DNA of 18,500 bases, taken from NCBI RefSeq assembly GCF_051962475.1, contig NZ_JBQCCF010000007.1, forward strand, positions 1-18,500, written 5' to 3'. Both the position numbers and the translations under genes were made by a program. The notes beneath the pieces are model-generated. The model saw only the letters and a list, made by a program, of their open reading frames with translations, was not told the DNA's origin and did not search any database. Source of the stretch: Dyella_A sp051962475 (GTDB lineage: Bacteria > Pseudomonadota > Gammaproteobacteria > Xanthomonadales > Rhodanobacteraceae). Positions 1 to 7,396 of the stretch are shown here, piece by piece; the stretch's first letter is position 1; every line of letters begins with the position of its first letter.

Positions 1-9
1 GATCGCGCC

Positions 10-57
10 TTGACCTCGGTCAAGACCCACTCGGGGGCCACCGGCACACTGGCCCCA
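10..57 (+). promoter_or_regulatory. Fnr-type box and promoter for hemN-fnr
   Basis: A perfect palindrome TTGAC-CTCG-GTCAA lies at 10-23 and matches the Fnr/Anr consensus TTGAT-N4-ATCAA apart from the fifth base of each half. A -10-like hexamer CACACT lies at 45-50. Its distance from the box centre (16.5) is that of a class II Fnr promoter (box centred near -41.5), which predicts transcription starting at about 57-58. That is the hemN start codon itself. The site can account for anaerobic induction of hemN and, by read-through, of the downstream fnr gene. The box is read directly from the sequence; the start point is inferred. Confidence 0.8.
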
Positions 58-1457
58 TGAGCCACGCCCTTGCCGCCCCTGCCTTCGACCCGGCGCTGAT
101 CGAGCGCTACGACACCGCCGGCCCCCGCTACACCAGCTACCCCACCGCGCCGCACTTCCATGCGGGCTTCGGCGAGGCGGCGCTGCGCGAGGCGATCCGC
201 CAGTCCAACCAGGAGCCGATCCCGCGCCCGTTGTCGCTGTACGTGCACGTGCCCTTCTGCATGAGCCCGTGCTTCTACTGCGGCTGCAACCGCGTGATCA
301 CCCGCGACATCACCAAGGCCGACCGCTACCTCGAACGGCTGTATCGCGAGATCGAGCTGATCGCGCCGCTGTTCGACCGCGACCGCCCGGTGCGCCAGCT
401 GCACTTCGGCGGCGGCACGCCGAACTTCCTCGACCTGCCGCGCATGCGCGAGCTGATGGAGTCGCTGGCGCGGCATTTCAGCTTCGTCCGCGACGAGCAG
501 CGCGAGTACGGCATCGAGATCGACCCGCGCTTCGCCGACGCGGCCTACATTCACGGGCTGGCCGAGCTTGGTTTCAATCGCATCTCGGTCGGCATCCAGG
601 ATTTCGACCCCGCCGTGCAGGCGGCGGTGAACCGCATCCAGAGCGTGGCGCAGACCGCCGAAGTGCTGCACGCCGCGCGCGAAACGGGCTTCGTCTCGGC
701 CAGCGTGGACCTCATCTACGGCCTGCCGCGGCAGACGTTGGACGGTTTCGACCGCACGCTCACCGAAGTGATCGCGCTGGCGCCGGATCGTGTAGCGGTC
801 TACGGCTACGCGCACCTGCCGGCGATGTTCAAGGCGCAGCAGCAGATCGAGGCGGCCGAGCTGCCCGATCCGGCGACCCGGCTGGCGCTGTTCGGCCGCG
901 CGCTCGAACGGCTCACCGCGGCCGGGTACGTCTACATCGGCATGGACCATTTCGCCCGCGCCGACGACGAGCTGGCGCGGGCGCAACGCGCCGGCCAGCT
1001 GCAGCGCAATTTCCAGGGTTATTCCACCCACGGCGATTGCGACATCGTGGGCCTGGGCGTGAGCGCGATCGGCCGCATCGGCGACAGCTATAGCCAGAAC
1101 GCGCGCGACCTCACCGGCTACTACGCCGCGCTGGACGCCGGCCGCCTGCCGGTGGCGCGCGGCCTGCTGCTGGACGAGGACGACGTGATCCGCCGTGCCG
1201 CGATCGGCGAGCTGATGTGCCACGGCGAGCTGGACATGGCTGCCTTCGGCGCGCGCCACCGCTTGCTGTTCGACACCTACTTTGCGCAGGCGCTGGAGCG
1301 GCTACGCGCGATGGCCGATGACGGCCTGGTGACGCTGGACGAGCGCATGATCCGGGTGACTTCGCGAGGCCGCCTGCTGTTGCGTATCATCGCCATGTGC
1401 TTCGATGCCTATCTCGATGACGAGGCATCGCCGGCACGCTACTCGCGCGCCATCTGA
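57..1457 (+). CDS. hemN: Oxygen-independent coproporphyrinogen III dehydrogenase (radical SAM) HemN
   Basis: This cytoplasmic radical-SAM enzyme decarboxylates two propionate side chains of coproporphyrinogen III to give protoporphyrinogen IX without O2, so haem synthesis can continue under anoxia. The 466-residue product is about the family length. The cluster motif CMSPCFYC is at residues 68-75 with a further Cys77, as in HemN proper. GGGTPNF is at 118-124, and the N-terminal signature GPRYTSYPTA is at 22-31. The ATG at 57 is chosen because the N-terminus aligns with HemN from its first residues. No Shine-Dalgarno sequence precedes it, and the predicted transcription start coincides with the ATG, so a leaderless message is possible. 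The fnr start lies 25 bases after the stop, suggesting one operon. Haem made here would serve NirK's cytochrome domain, the cbb3 oxidase and the globin encoded nearby. Confidence 0.97.
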   Translation: MSHALAAPAFDPALIERYDTAGPRYTSYPTAPHFHAGFGEAALREAIRQSNQEPIPRPLSLYVHVPFCMSPCFYCGCNRVITRDITKADRYLERLYREIELIAPLFDRDRPVRQLHFGGGTPNFLDLPRMRELMESLARHFSFVRDEQREYGIEIDPRFADAAYIHGLAELGFNRISVGIQDFDPAVQAAVNRIQSVAQTAEVLHAARETGFVSASVDLIYGLPRQTLDGFDRTLTEVIALAPDRVAVYGYAHLPAMFKAQQQIEAAELPDPATRLALFGRALERLTAAGYVYIGMDHFARADDELARAQRAGQLQRNFQGYSTHGDCDIVGLGVSAIGRIGDSYSQNARDLTGYYAALDAGRLPVARGLLLDEDDVIRRAAIGELMCHGELDMAAFGARHRLLFDTYFAQALERLRAMADDGLVTLDERMIRVTSRGRLLLRIIAMCFDAYLDDEASPARYSRAI

Positions 1458-1482
1458 CCCACGCCACCGGTTGTCACCCACG

Positions 1483-2244
1483 ATGCGCTCCAGCCATCCG
1501 GCAGGCCGCCTGCCCGATCCGCCCAGCCCGATCGCCAACGATGGCGACGAGGTCCGTTTCTGCCGCACCTGCGCCTTCGCCGGCGCCTGTATAGCGGTGG
1601 GCTACGGCAAGCCCGAGCTGGAGGCCCTGCACTGCCTGGTGGAGCACGTGGGGCCCTATCGCTCCAGCGACCACGTGTTCCGCACCGGTGATCCGTTCCG
1701 CGCGATCTTCGCGGTGCGCGCCGGTACGGTGAAGACCTGCCTGGTCGACAAGGAAGGCCGCGAGCAGGTGCTGGGCTTCTACCTGCCCGGCGAGGTAATC
1801 GGGCTCAACGCGATCTATCCGGAGCATTTCCCGTGCGACGCGATCGCGCTGGAAAACGCGCAGTTCTGCCGCTTCTCGTTTCCTGCCATGAGTGCGCTGG
1901 CTGCGCGCATGCCGGCCGTGCAGCAGCATCTGTTCCGCCTGCTCAGCAAGGAGCTCGGCACTGCCAGCCTGCTGGCCGGCGACCACAGCGCCGACGAGCG
2001 CATGGCTGCGTTCCTGTGTGACCTGGGCCGCCGCTACGCCGCGCGCGGCTTCTCCGGAACGCGCTTTGCGCTGAGCATGTCGCGCGGCGATATCGCCAAC
2101 TACCTGCGCCTGGCCTCGGAAACGGTGAGCCGGGTGCTGACACGCTTTCGCAGCCAGAACCTCATCGCCATCGACGGCCGCGAGCTGGAGCTGCTCGACG
2201 TGAAGGGGCTGGAAAAGATCGGGCAGAACCTGCTGCCGGATTGA
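1483..2244 (+). CDS. fnr: Fnr-type oxygen-sensing transcriptional regulator
   Basis: This is a Crp/Fnr-family regulator of about 253 residues, close to E. coli Fnr (250). The [4Fe-4S] ligands are visible: C27, C30 and C36 (spacing CxxC-x5-C) and C129. Each is exactly seven residues later than E. coli C20, C23, C29 and C122. It is therefore a direct oxygen sensor and not a Dnr or NnrR protein, which lack these cysteines. The cyclic-nucleotide-like beta-roll covers about 45-140, the dimerisation helix about 140-170 and the helix-turn-helix about 198-225. Recognition residues E213, S216 and R217 (SETVSR) predict TTGAT/TTGAC half-sites, which agrees with the four boxes in this window. An extra Cys118 is present. 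The start is uncertain: the ATG at 1483 has no clear ribosome site, and an in-frame TTG at 1471 and an ATG at 1405 inside hemN are alternatives. It is probably cotranscribed with hemN and so autoregulated. Confidence 0.93.
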   Translation: MRSSHPAGRLPDPPSPIANDGDEVRFCRTCAFAGACIAVGYGKPELEALHCLVEHVGPYRSSDHVFRTGDPFRAIFAVRAGTVKTCLVDKEGREQVLGFYLPGEVIGLNAIYPEHFPCDAIALENAQFCRFSFPAMSALAARMPAVQQHLFRLLSKELGTASLLAGDHSADERMAAFLCDLGRRYAARGFSGTRFALSMSRGDIANYLRLASETVSRVLTRFRSQNLIAIDGRELELLDVKGLEKIGQNLLPD

Positions 2245-2614
2245 GCGACGCGCGATGGCCGTGCTCCTGTGGAGCGTGCCTCTGTCGCGAGAACGCCTGG
2301 GACGCCGCTGATGCGATGCCCTGTCGTGCGTGACGCCGGTTGGCGCGGCGGGCTCCATGATTCGACTCGCCCTCGGCGGTGTGCGTTCCCGCTCGCCAGT
2401 GCCTCGCCATAGCTCCTCACTCCCGCATGGACAGGGAGGGAATCCACCGTGCGATCCCGGCTGTCACCACATTGAGGTGAAAGCCTTGGCGCGATCTAGC
2501 CCGGGGGAATCGCGGTGATGCCACCTCCCGGACACCGCCCACACTGACCCAGATCAGGGCACCGGCCCGGCACCGTCACCAGCATGGTGGCCTCGCTTCG
2601 TTCCGAGTGCCGTC
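2245..2614. other. Intergenic region between fnr and nnrS
   Basis: No convincing gene is seen in these 370 bases. Possible structure is limited to two items. One is a short inverted repeat, TCACC at 2464-2468 with GGTGA at 2476-2480. The other is a CTCCC/GGGAG pair around 2420-2440 that is too weak to call a terminator. The Fnr-type box and promoter of nnrS occupy the last 70 bases. A small ORF at 2330-2518 has no recognisable product and was not accepted. Confidence 0.5.
2544..2585 (+). promoter_or_regulatory. Fnr-type box and promoter for nnrS
   Basis: CTGAC-CCAG-ATCAG at 2544-2557 is an imperfect Fnr/Dnr-type dyad in which both half-sites keep TGA/TCA. A -10-like hexamer CAGCAT at 2580-2585 lies at class II spacing and predicts transcription from about 2592, some 23 bases before the nnrS ATG. 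The outer bases of each half deviate from TTGAT, so this should be the weakest of the four sites. A site this degenerate could be read by a Dnr/NnrR-type paralogue encoded elsewhere instead of Fnr. Confidence 0.6.
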
Positions 2615-3853
2615 ATGCGCGCTACCGTGATCACCCCGCCCACGCCGCTGCCCGTGCCGGACATCCTCGCCCAAGCGCCGCATCGCCTGCTGTTCTTCGC
2701 CGGTACCTGTGCGGTGCTCATCAGCATGGCGTGGTGGGCGCTGCAGCTGGCGTCGCTGCGCTACGGCTGGGGGCACTGGCCGCAGCCGCCGGTGCCCCCG
2801 ACGTGGGGGCATGCGCTGCTCACCGTCTACGGGATGCTGCCGCTTTTCATGTTCGGCTTCCTGCTCACCGTGTTTCCCCGCTGGCTGGACCGCACCGCGC
2901 TGCCGCGCCGGCGTTACGTGCCGGTGGCCGGCACGGTGTTCGGCGGCTATCTGCTGGCGCATGCCGGCCTGCTCGGCAGCCTCGCGCTGTTGCGCGCGGG
3001 CGTGCTGCTGATCGCCATCGGCTACGGCGTGGCGCTGGTCACGCTGGCCCAGGTGCTGGCCGCTTCCACGGCACGGCAGGCGCATGCATGGTCGTACCTG
3101 GGGGCGCTGGCGGTGGGCAGCGGGGGACTGATCGCCGGACTGGCCGCGCTGTCCGGCGCCCCGCCGGTGGCGATGACGCTGGCGATCCGGCTGGGCGTGT
3201 TCGGCTTCCTGCTGCCGATCTACTTCAGCGTGTGCCACCGGATGATTCCGTTCTTCAGCGCGAACGTGATCCCCGGCTACCGCATGTGGCGGCCGCGCGC
3301 GAGCCTGGTGCTGGCGTGGACGCTGCTGACGGCGCACGTAGCGCTCGAGCTGGCCGGCGCGCAGGCCTGGCGCTGGCTGGCCGATGCATCGCTGGCGCTG
3401 CTGTTCGCCACGCACGCGCTGATGTGGCGGCCGTGGCAGGCGCGCCGGCCGGGCCTGCTGCTGGCGCTGCATCTGGCGTTTGCGTGGCTGCCCGTGGCGT
3501 TCGCGCTGTACGCGCTGCAGAGCGCGTGGCAGCTGGCTACCGGTGAGAACGTGCTCGGGCTGGCCCCGCTGCACGTGCTGACCATCGGCTACTTCGGCTC
3601 GATGCTGGTGGCGATGGTGACGCGGGTGACGCAGGGCCATTCCGGCCGCCTGCTGCAGATGGGCGCGGTGCCGTGGTTGTGCTTCGTCTTGCTGCAGGGT
3701 GTGGTGGCGCTGCGCGTGCGCGCCGAACTGGGGCTGGACAGCTACCGCTGGCTGGTGCTCGCCGCGGCGGGCTGGCTGATCGCCTTCGCGCCGTGGGTGC
3801 TGCGCTCGGCCTGGATCTACCTGACCCCGCGCGCGGACGGCAAGCCGGGCTGA
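2615..3853 (+). CDS. nnrS: NnrS-family haem-copper membrane protein
   Basis: NnrS proteins are polytopic inner-membrane proteins that bind haem and copper and are induced with nitrite and NO reductases. In other bacteria they protect against nitrosative stress. The 412-residue product is almost wholly hydrophobic, with about 12 predicted membrane helices. Family features are visible: APHRLLFF near 21-28 (H23), HALLTVYG at 66-73, CHRMIPFF at 207-214 (H208), and the signature LHVLTIGYFGSM at 319-330 leading to GHSGR at 341-345. The conserved histidines are candidate metal ligands. The ATG at 2615 is about 23 bases after the predicted transcription start and is followed at once by the conserved N-terminus. 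The gene ends 117 bases before nirK, which has its own Fnr box, so it is probably separately transcribed but coregulated. No NO reductase gene lies in the window. Confidence 0.93.
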   Translation: MRATVITPPTPLPVPDILAQAPHRLLFFAGTCAVLISMAWWALQLASLRYGWGHWPQPPVPPTWGHALLTVYGMLPLFMFGFLLTVFPRWLDRTALPRRRYVPVAGTVFGGYLLAHAGLLGSLALLRAGVLLIAIGYGVALVTLAQVLAASTARQAHAWSYLGALAVGSGGLIAGLAALSGAPPVAMTLAIRLGVFGFLLPIYFSVCHRMIPFFSANVIPGYRMWRPRASLVLAWTLLTAHVALELAGAQAWRWLADASLALLFATHALMWRPWQARRPGLLLALHLAFAWLPVAFALYALQSAWQLATGENVLGLAPLHVLTIGYFGSMLVAMVTRVTQGHSGRLLQMGAVPWLCFVLLQGVVALRVRAELGLDSYRWLVLAAAGWLIAFAPWVLRSAWIYLTPRADGKPG

Positions 3854-3901
3854 GCGCCAGGGCGTGGCGGCTTGTCGCAGTGCAGGCGTAAGCTTTTCTG
3901 G

Positions 3902-3942
3902 CTGATCTGCGTCAGGGGTGCCGCCTGTCGACGCCCTAACCT
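3902..3942 (+). promoter_or_regulatory. Fnr-type box and promoter for the nirK operon
   Basis: CTGAT-CTGC-GTCAG at 3902-3915 is an Fnr-type dyad. The hexamer TAACCT at 3937-3942 is the best -10 of the four promoters in this window and lies at class II spacing from the box centre (3908.5). Predicted transcription starts near 3949-3950, giving a leader of about 21 bases. That leader holds a strong ribosome site, GGGGAAGG, just before the nirK ATG at 3971. Confidence 0.78.
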
Positions 3943-3970
3943 GCTCGTACGGAAACGAAGGGGAAGGATC

Positions 3971-5503
3971 ATGTCGAAGATGCTGCGCATGTTGCTGGCC
4001 ACGGCCAGCGTATTGGCGATGGCCGCCTGCTCGGGCAAGCCCGAAGCCACGGGCTCCACCGGAGCCGCGCCACCCGCACCGACCGCCGCGGCGGCGGCGT
4101 CGGCCACCGACCCGGGTGACTTCGGCCCGCCGCAGGGCGAGCCGATCCACGCCGTGCTCACCAGTCCGCCGAACGTGCCGCCGCCGATCCACCGCAACTA
4201 CCCGGCCAAGGTGATCGTGGAGCTGGAAGTGATCGAGAAGGAGATGCCGATCTCCGAGGGCGTCAGCTACACCTACTGGACCTTCGGCGGCACCGTGCCG
4301 GGCAGCTTCATCCGCGTACGCCAGGGCGACACGGTGGAGTTCCACCTGAAGAACTCGCCCGATTCGAAGATGCCGCACAACATCGACCTGCACGGCGTCA
4401 CCGGCCCCGGCGGCGGCGCGGCGTCGAGCTTCACCGCGCCGGGGCACGAGTCGCAGTTCACCTTCAAGGCGCTCAACCAGGGCGTGTACGTGTATCACTG
4501 CGCCACCGCGCCGGTGGGCATGCACATCGCCAACGGCATGTACGGGCTGATCCTGGTCGAGCCGCCGGAGGGCATGCCCAAGGTCGACCACGAGTACTAC
4601 GTGATGCAGGGCGACTTCTACACGGTGGGCAAGTACCGCGAGAAGGGCCACCAGGCCTTCGACATGGACAAGGCGATCGACGAGAAGCCGACCTACGTGC
4701 TGTTCAACGGCCACGAGGGCGCGCTCACCGGCGACAAGGCCCTGACCGCCAAGGTCGGTGAAAAGGTGCGGCTGTTCATCGGCAACGGCGGCCCGAACCT
4801 GGTCTCCAGTTTTCACGTGATCGGCGAGATCTTCGACACCGTGCGCCAGGAAGGCGGCACCGTGGAGCAGCACAACGTGCAGACCACGCTGATCCCCTCC
4901 GGCGGCGCGGCGATGGTCGAGTTCAAGACCCAGGTGCCGGGCAGCTACGTGCTGGTGGACCACTCGATCTTCCGCGCCTTCAACAAGGGCGCGCTGGGCA
5001 TCCTGAAAGTCGACGGCCCGGAGAACAAGGCGATCTATTCGGGCAAGGAAGTGGACTCGGTCTACCTCGGCGACCGCGCCGAGCCCAACCTGCACGCGGT
5101 GAGCACGGCGGCCAAGGCGAATGCCGCCGGCACGCTGAGCAAGGCCGACCAGATCGCCGCGGGCAAGCAACTGTTCACCGGTACCTGCTCGGTCTGCCAC
5201 CAGGCCAACGGTCAGGGCCTGCCGGGGGTGTTCCCGCCGCTGGCCAAGTCCGACTACCTCGCCAAGCAGACGCGCGAGCACCTGATCGGCATCCCGCTGC
5301 ACGGGCTCACGGGCAAGGTCACCGTCAACGGCAAGGAGTACGACTCGGTGATGCCGCCGATGACCCAGCTCACCGACGACGAGGTAGCCAACATCCTCAC
5401 CTACGTGCTCAACAGCTGGGACAATCCCGGTGGCCAGGTGAGCAAGGACGAGGTGACCAAGGTGCGCGCTCAGCCGGCCGCCGCGCCCACTGCGGAGCAC
5501 TGA
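3971..5503 (+). CDS. nirK: Copper nitrite reductase with C-terminal cytochrome c domain
   Basis: NirK reduces nitrite to NO in the periplasm. This 510-residue form has two cupredoxin domains (about 75-355) and a C-terminal class I cytochrome c (about 390-485), the three-domain type known from Ralstonia pickettii. The numbering suggests type 1 copper ligands H136, C177, H185 and M190, and type 2 ligands H141, H176 and H331. Catalytic D139 and H282 are also present. The haem motif is CSVCH at 406-410, with M461 or M464 as axial ligand. The N-terminus has a lipoprotein-like signal (LAMAAC, Cys20) followed by an Ala/Pro-rich linker, so membrane tethering is possible; Met at -3 makes the lipobox imperfect. 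The ATG at 3971 is chosen for its signal peptide and the GGGGAAGG ribosome site; the open frame upstream lies before the promoter. It heads an operon with nirV 4 bases downstream. Confidence 0.97.
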   Translation: MSKMLRMLLATASVLAMAACSGKPEATGSTGAAPPAPTAAAAASATDPGDFGPPQGEPIHAVLTSPPNVPPPIHRNYPAKVIVELEVIEKEMPISEGVSYTYWTFGGTVPGSFIRVRQGDTVEFHLKNSPDSKMPHNIDLHGVTGPGGGAASSFTAPGHESQFTFKALNQGVYVYHCATAPVGMHIANGMYGLILVEPPEGMPKVDHEYYVMQGDFYTVGKYREKGHQAFDMDKAIDEKPTYVLFNGHEGALTGDKALTAKVGEKVRLFIGNGGPNLVSSFHVIGEIFDTVRQEGGTVEQHNVQTTLIPSGGAAMVEFKTQVPGSYVLVDHSIFRAFNKGALGILKVDGPENKAIYSGKEVDSVYLGDRAEPNLHAVSTAAKANAAGTLSKADQIAAGKQLFTGTCSVCHQANGQGLPGVFPPLAKSDYLAKQTREHLIGIPLHGLTGKVTVNGKEYDSVMPPMTQLTDDEVANILTYVLNSWDNPGGQVSKDEVTKVRAQPAAAPTAEH

Positions 5504-5507
5504 GCCG

Positions 5508-6353
5508 ATGCGCGCCCGCGCGCTGCTGATCGCGATGCTCGCGCTGGCTGCTGCACCGGCCGTGGCCAGCGCAGCGGACTACCGGCCGCTGCCCGGTGGC
5601 CGTTTCGCCAGTGTGGTGCCGGCCGACGGCAAGGATGCGCCGGCGCAGGTGGTGCCGTTCGCGCTGCGCAGCGAGCCGGTGACCAACGCCGAGTTCCTGG
5701 CCTTCGTGATCAAGCATCCGCAGTGGCGGCGCGATCGGGTGGCGCCGATCTTCGCCGACGGCCGCTACCTGTCGCACTGGGCCGCTGCGGACGCACTCGG
5801 CCCCGATGCCCTGCCGGCACAGCCGGTCACCCGGGTGAGCTGGTTCGCCGCGCAGGCCTACTGCGAGAGCGAACACGCCCGCCTGCCGAACTGGTACGAG
5901 TGGGAGATGGCCGCCGCGGCAGACGCCACCCGCGCCGACGCGCGCAGCGATTCGGCCTGGCGCGAGCGCGTGCTGGACTGGTACAGCCGCCCGTCCTCGC
6001 ACGCGCTGCCGGCGATCGGCGGCGCGGCCGACCTGCACGGCGTGCGCGATCTCAACGGCCTGGTGTGGGAGTGGGTGGACGACTTCAACGCCCTGCTGGT
6101 GGGCAGCGACAGTCGCGACCAGGACGGCGCCGACAAGCTGAAGTTCTGCGGTGCCGGCGCGATCAGCCTGCAGCAGAAGGAGAACTACGCCACGCTGATG
6201 CGGGTGGCGATGCTGTCCGCGCTGAAGGCCGTCGACACCACACCCAACCTCGGCTTCCGCTGCGCGCGCCCGCTGGCGAGCGCGCACCTCGACGCATCTC
6301 CTCCATCCCCCACGCGCACCACATCCACCGCCCCCGAAGCGAGCACCCCATGA
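5508..6353 (+). CDS. nirV: NirV-like protein of the formylglycine-generating-enzyme (SUMF1) fold
   Basis: NirV proteins are encoded next to nirK in several denitrifiers. They share the sulfatase-modifying-factor fold, but their biochemical role is not established. This 281-residue protein has a Sec signal peptide (residues 1-22, ending ASA). Family landmarks follow: EPVTNAEFLAFV, PVTRVSWFAAQAYC, RLPNWYEWEMAA, the DLNGLVWEWVDDF block and the closing GFRCARP at about 249-255. The paired active-site cysteines of true formylglycine-generating enzymes are not seen: the region between KFCGAG and GFRC has none. Oxidase activity on a sulfatase is therefore unlikely. The last 26 residues are a Pro/Ser/Thr-rich tail. 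The start is 4 bases after nirK, and the stop overlaps the SCO gene's ATG (ATGA), so the two genes are translationally coupled. A role in NirK maturation or stability is inferred from linkage only. Confidence 0.88.
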   Translation: MRARALLIAMLALAAAPAVASAADYRPLPGGRFASVVPADGKDAPAQVVPFALRSEPVTNAEFLAFVIKHPQWRRDRVAPIFADGRYLSHWAAADALGPDALPAQPVTRVSWFAAQAYCESEHARLPNWYEWEMAAAADATRADARSDSAWRERVLDWYSRPSSHALPAIGGAADLHGVRDLNGLVWEWVDDFNALLVGSDSRDQDGADKLKFCGAGAISLQQKENYATLMRVAMLSALKAVDTTPNLGFRCARPLASAHLDASPPSPTRTTSTAPEASTP

Positions 6354-6928
6354 AACGGTTCGCCCTCCTCCTGCTCGGCGCCCTGCTGTCAGGCAACGCC
6401 CTCGCCGCACCGGCAAGCCCGGCCCCCACGCTGCCCGGCGACTCGGTCTACCAGCTCGCCGCCACCCTCACCGACCAGGACGGCCACACCGCACCGTGGG
6501 CCGCGCGCCGCGGCACGCCACAGATCGTGAGCATGTTCTATAGCTCGTGCACCATGGTCTGCCCGATGATCATCGACACCATGAAGGCCACCCGCCGCGC
6601 CGCCGGCGATCCGGCCGCGCTGGGCCTGCTGGCGATCAGCTTCGACCCGGCGCGCGACAACACCGACGCGCTGCGCCGCTACGCCGCCGCGCACCGGCTC
6701 GACCTGCGCTGGTGGACGCTGGCGCACGCCACGCCGGGCGACACGCGTGCCATCGCCGCCCTGCTCGGCGTGCAATACCGCCCGCTGCCGAACGGCGACT
6801 TCAACCATTCCAGCGTGTTGCTGCTGCTCGATGCGGACGGCCGCATCGTGGCGCGCAGCACGATCATCGGGCGCACCGATCCGGCCTTCGTCACCGCCGT
6901 GCGCCAACTTGCCGGGACAAAGCCATGA
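6350..6928 (+). CDS. sco: SCO1/SenC-family periplasmic copper chaperone
   Basis: SCO proteins are thioredoxin-fold, copper-binding chaperones that metallate or reduce cysteines in copper sites of respiratory enzymes. The 192-residue product has an N-terminal signal peptide (residues 1-19, ending in ALA). The copper-binding motif CTMVC follows FYSS, and a conserved His sits in the sequence FNHSS, giving the full CxxxC plus His ligand set. No transmembrane anchor remains after signal cleavage, so it is probably soluble in the periplasm. The ATG at 6350 overlaps the nirV stop, and its own stop overlaps the next ATG at 6925. This strict coupling to nirK-nirV suggests service to NirK. The CuB centre of the cbb3 oxidase encoded on the opposite strand is a plausible second client, and the same position could suit both. 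Confidence 0.93.
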   Translation: MKRFALLLLGALLSGNALAAPASPAPTLPGDSVYQLAATLTDQDGHTAPWAARRGTPQIVSMFYSSCTMVCPMIIDTMKATRRAAGDPAALGLLAISFDPARDNTDALRRYAAAHRLDLRWWTLAHATPGDTRAIAALLGVQYRPLPNGDFNHSSVLLLLDADGRIVARSTIIGRTDPAFVTAVRQLAGTKP

Positions 6929-7395
6929 ATATCGCTCGCGTCTTTTTCCTCGGCCTGCTCGCGCTGCCTTTCCCCGGTGCGGCCTTCGCGCAGCACGCAC
7001 ATCACGCCGCGCCCGGCGATACCGCACCGGCACCCGCACCAGCCGCGCGCTGGCCCGCCGACGACGCGCTGCAGGGCGGCATGGGCCGTATCCACGTTGC
7101 ACTGGAGGAACTGCGCCACTACGAGATGGGCCACATGGACGCCACGATGGCGCTGGACCGGGTTGGCCTGATCGAACAGGCCGCCGCCGACATCTTCGCC
7201 ACCTGCAAGCTGCCGGAAGAGCGCGACGTCGTGCTGCACCACATGCTGGTGCCGCTGCTCGCCGCCGCGCAGGCGCTGAAGACACACCCGGACAATATGG
7301 CCCAGGTGCAGGCGATGCGCGAGGCGGTCGCCGACTACCCGCGCTACTTCGCCGATCCGGGCTGGGCCGCGCCGGCGACGCCTCAGGAGAGGTAG
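6925..7395 (+). CDS. Unrecognised exported His/Met-rich protein at the end of the nirK operon
   Basis: I do not recognise a family for this 156-residue protein. It begins with a clear Sec signal (hydrophobic core at residues 5-20, cleavage after AFA), leaving a mature start QHAHH and then a Pro/Ala-rich linker to about residue 42. The rest looks all-helical and carries potential metal ligands: HYEMGHMDATM around residues 65-75, one Cys in ATCKLPEER, and HHM shortly after it. There is no CxxCH haem motif and no membrane helix. Its start overlaps the SCO stop by ATGA, so it is a real part of the nirK-nirV-sco operon. Copper handling or a structural role with NirK is a guess from position and composition. 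The stop lies one base from the convergent gene's stop. Confidence 0.8.
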   Translation: MNIARVFFLGLLALPFPGAAFAQHAHHAAPGDTAPAPAPAARWPADDALQGGMGRIHVALEELRHYEMGHMDATMALDRVGLIEQAAADIFATCKLPEERDVVLHHMLVPLLAAAQALKTHPDNMAQVQAMREAVADYPRYFADPGWAAPATPQER

Positions 7396-7396
7396 C

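Noticed and set aside
2330..2518. Small 62-codon frame between fnr and nnrS
   Set aside because: It has no ribosome site, no hydrophobic or domain pattern, and a composition typical of chance frames in GC-rich DNA.
3872..3970. N-terminal extension of nirK to the earliest in-frame start
   Set aside because: This stretch contains the Fnr box and the -10 element, while the ATG at 3971 has a strong ribosome site and starts a signal peptide.
2576..5500. A 974-codon open frame on the minus strand
   Set aside because: It lies antisense to nnrS and nirK, whose products are unmistakable. The translation is Arg/His/Gln-rich low complexity, as expected from the opposite strand of GC-rich codons.
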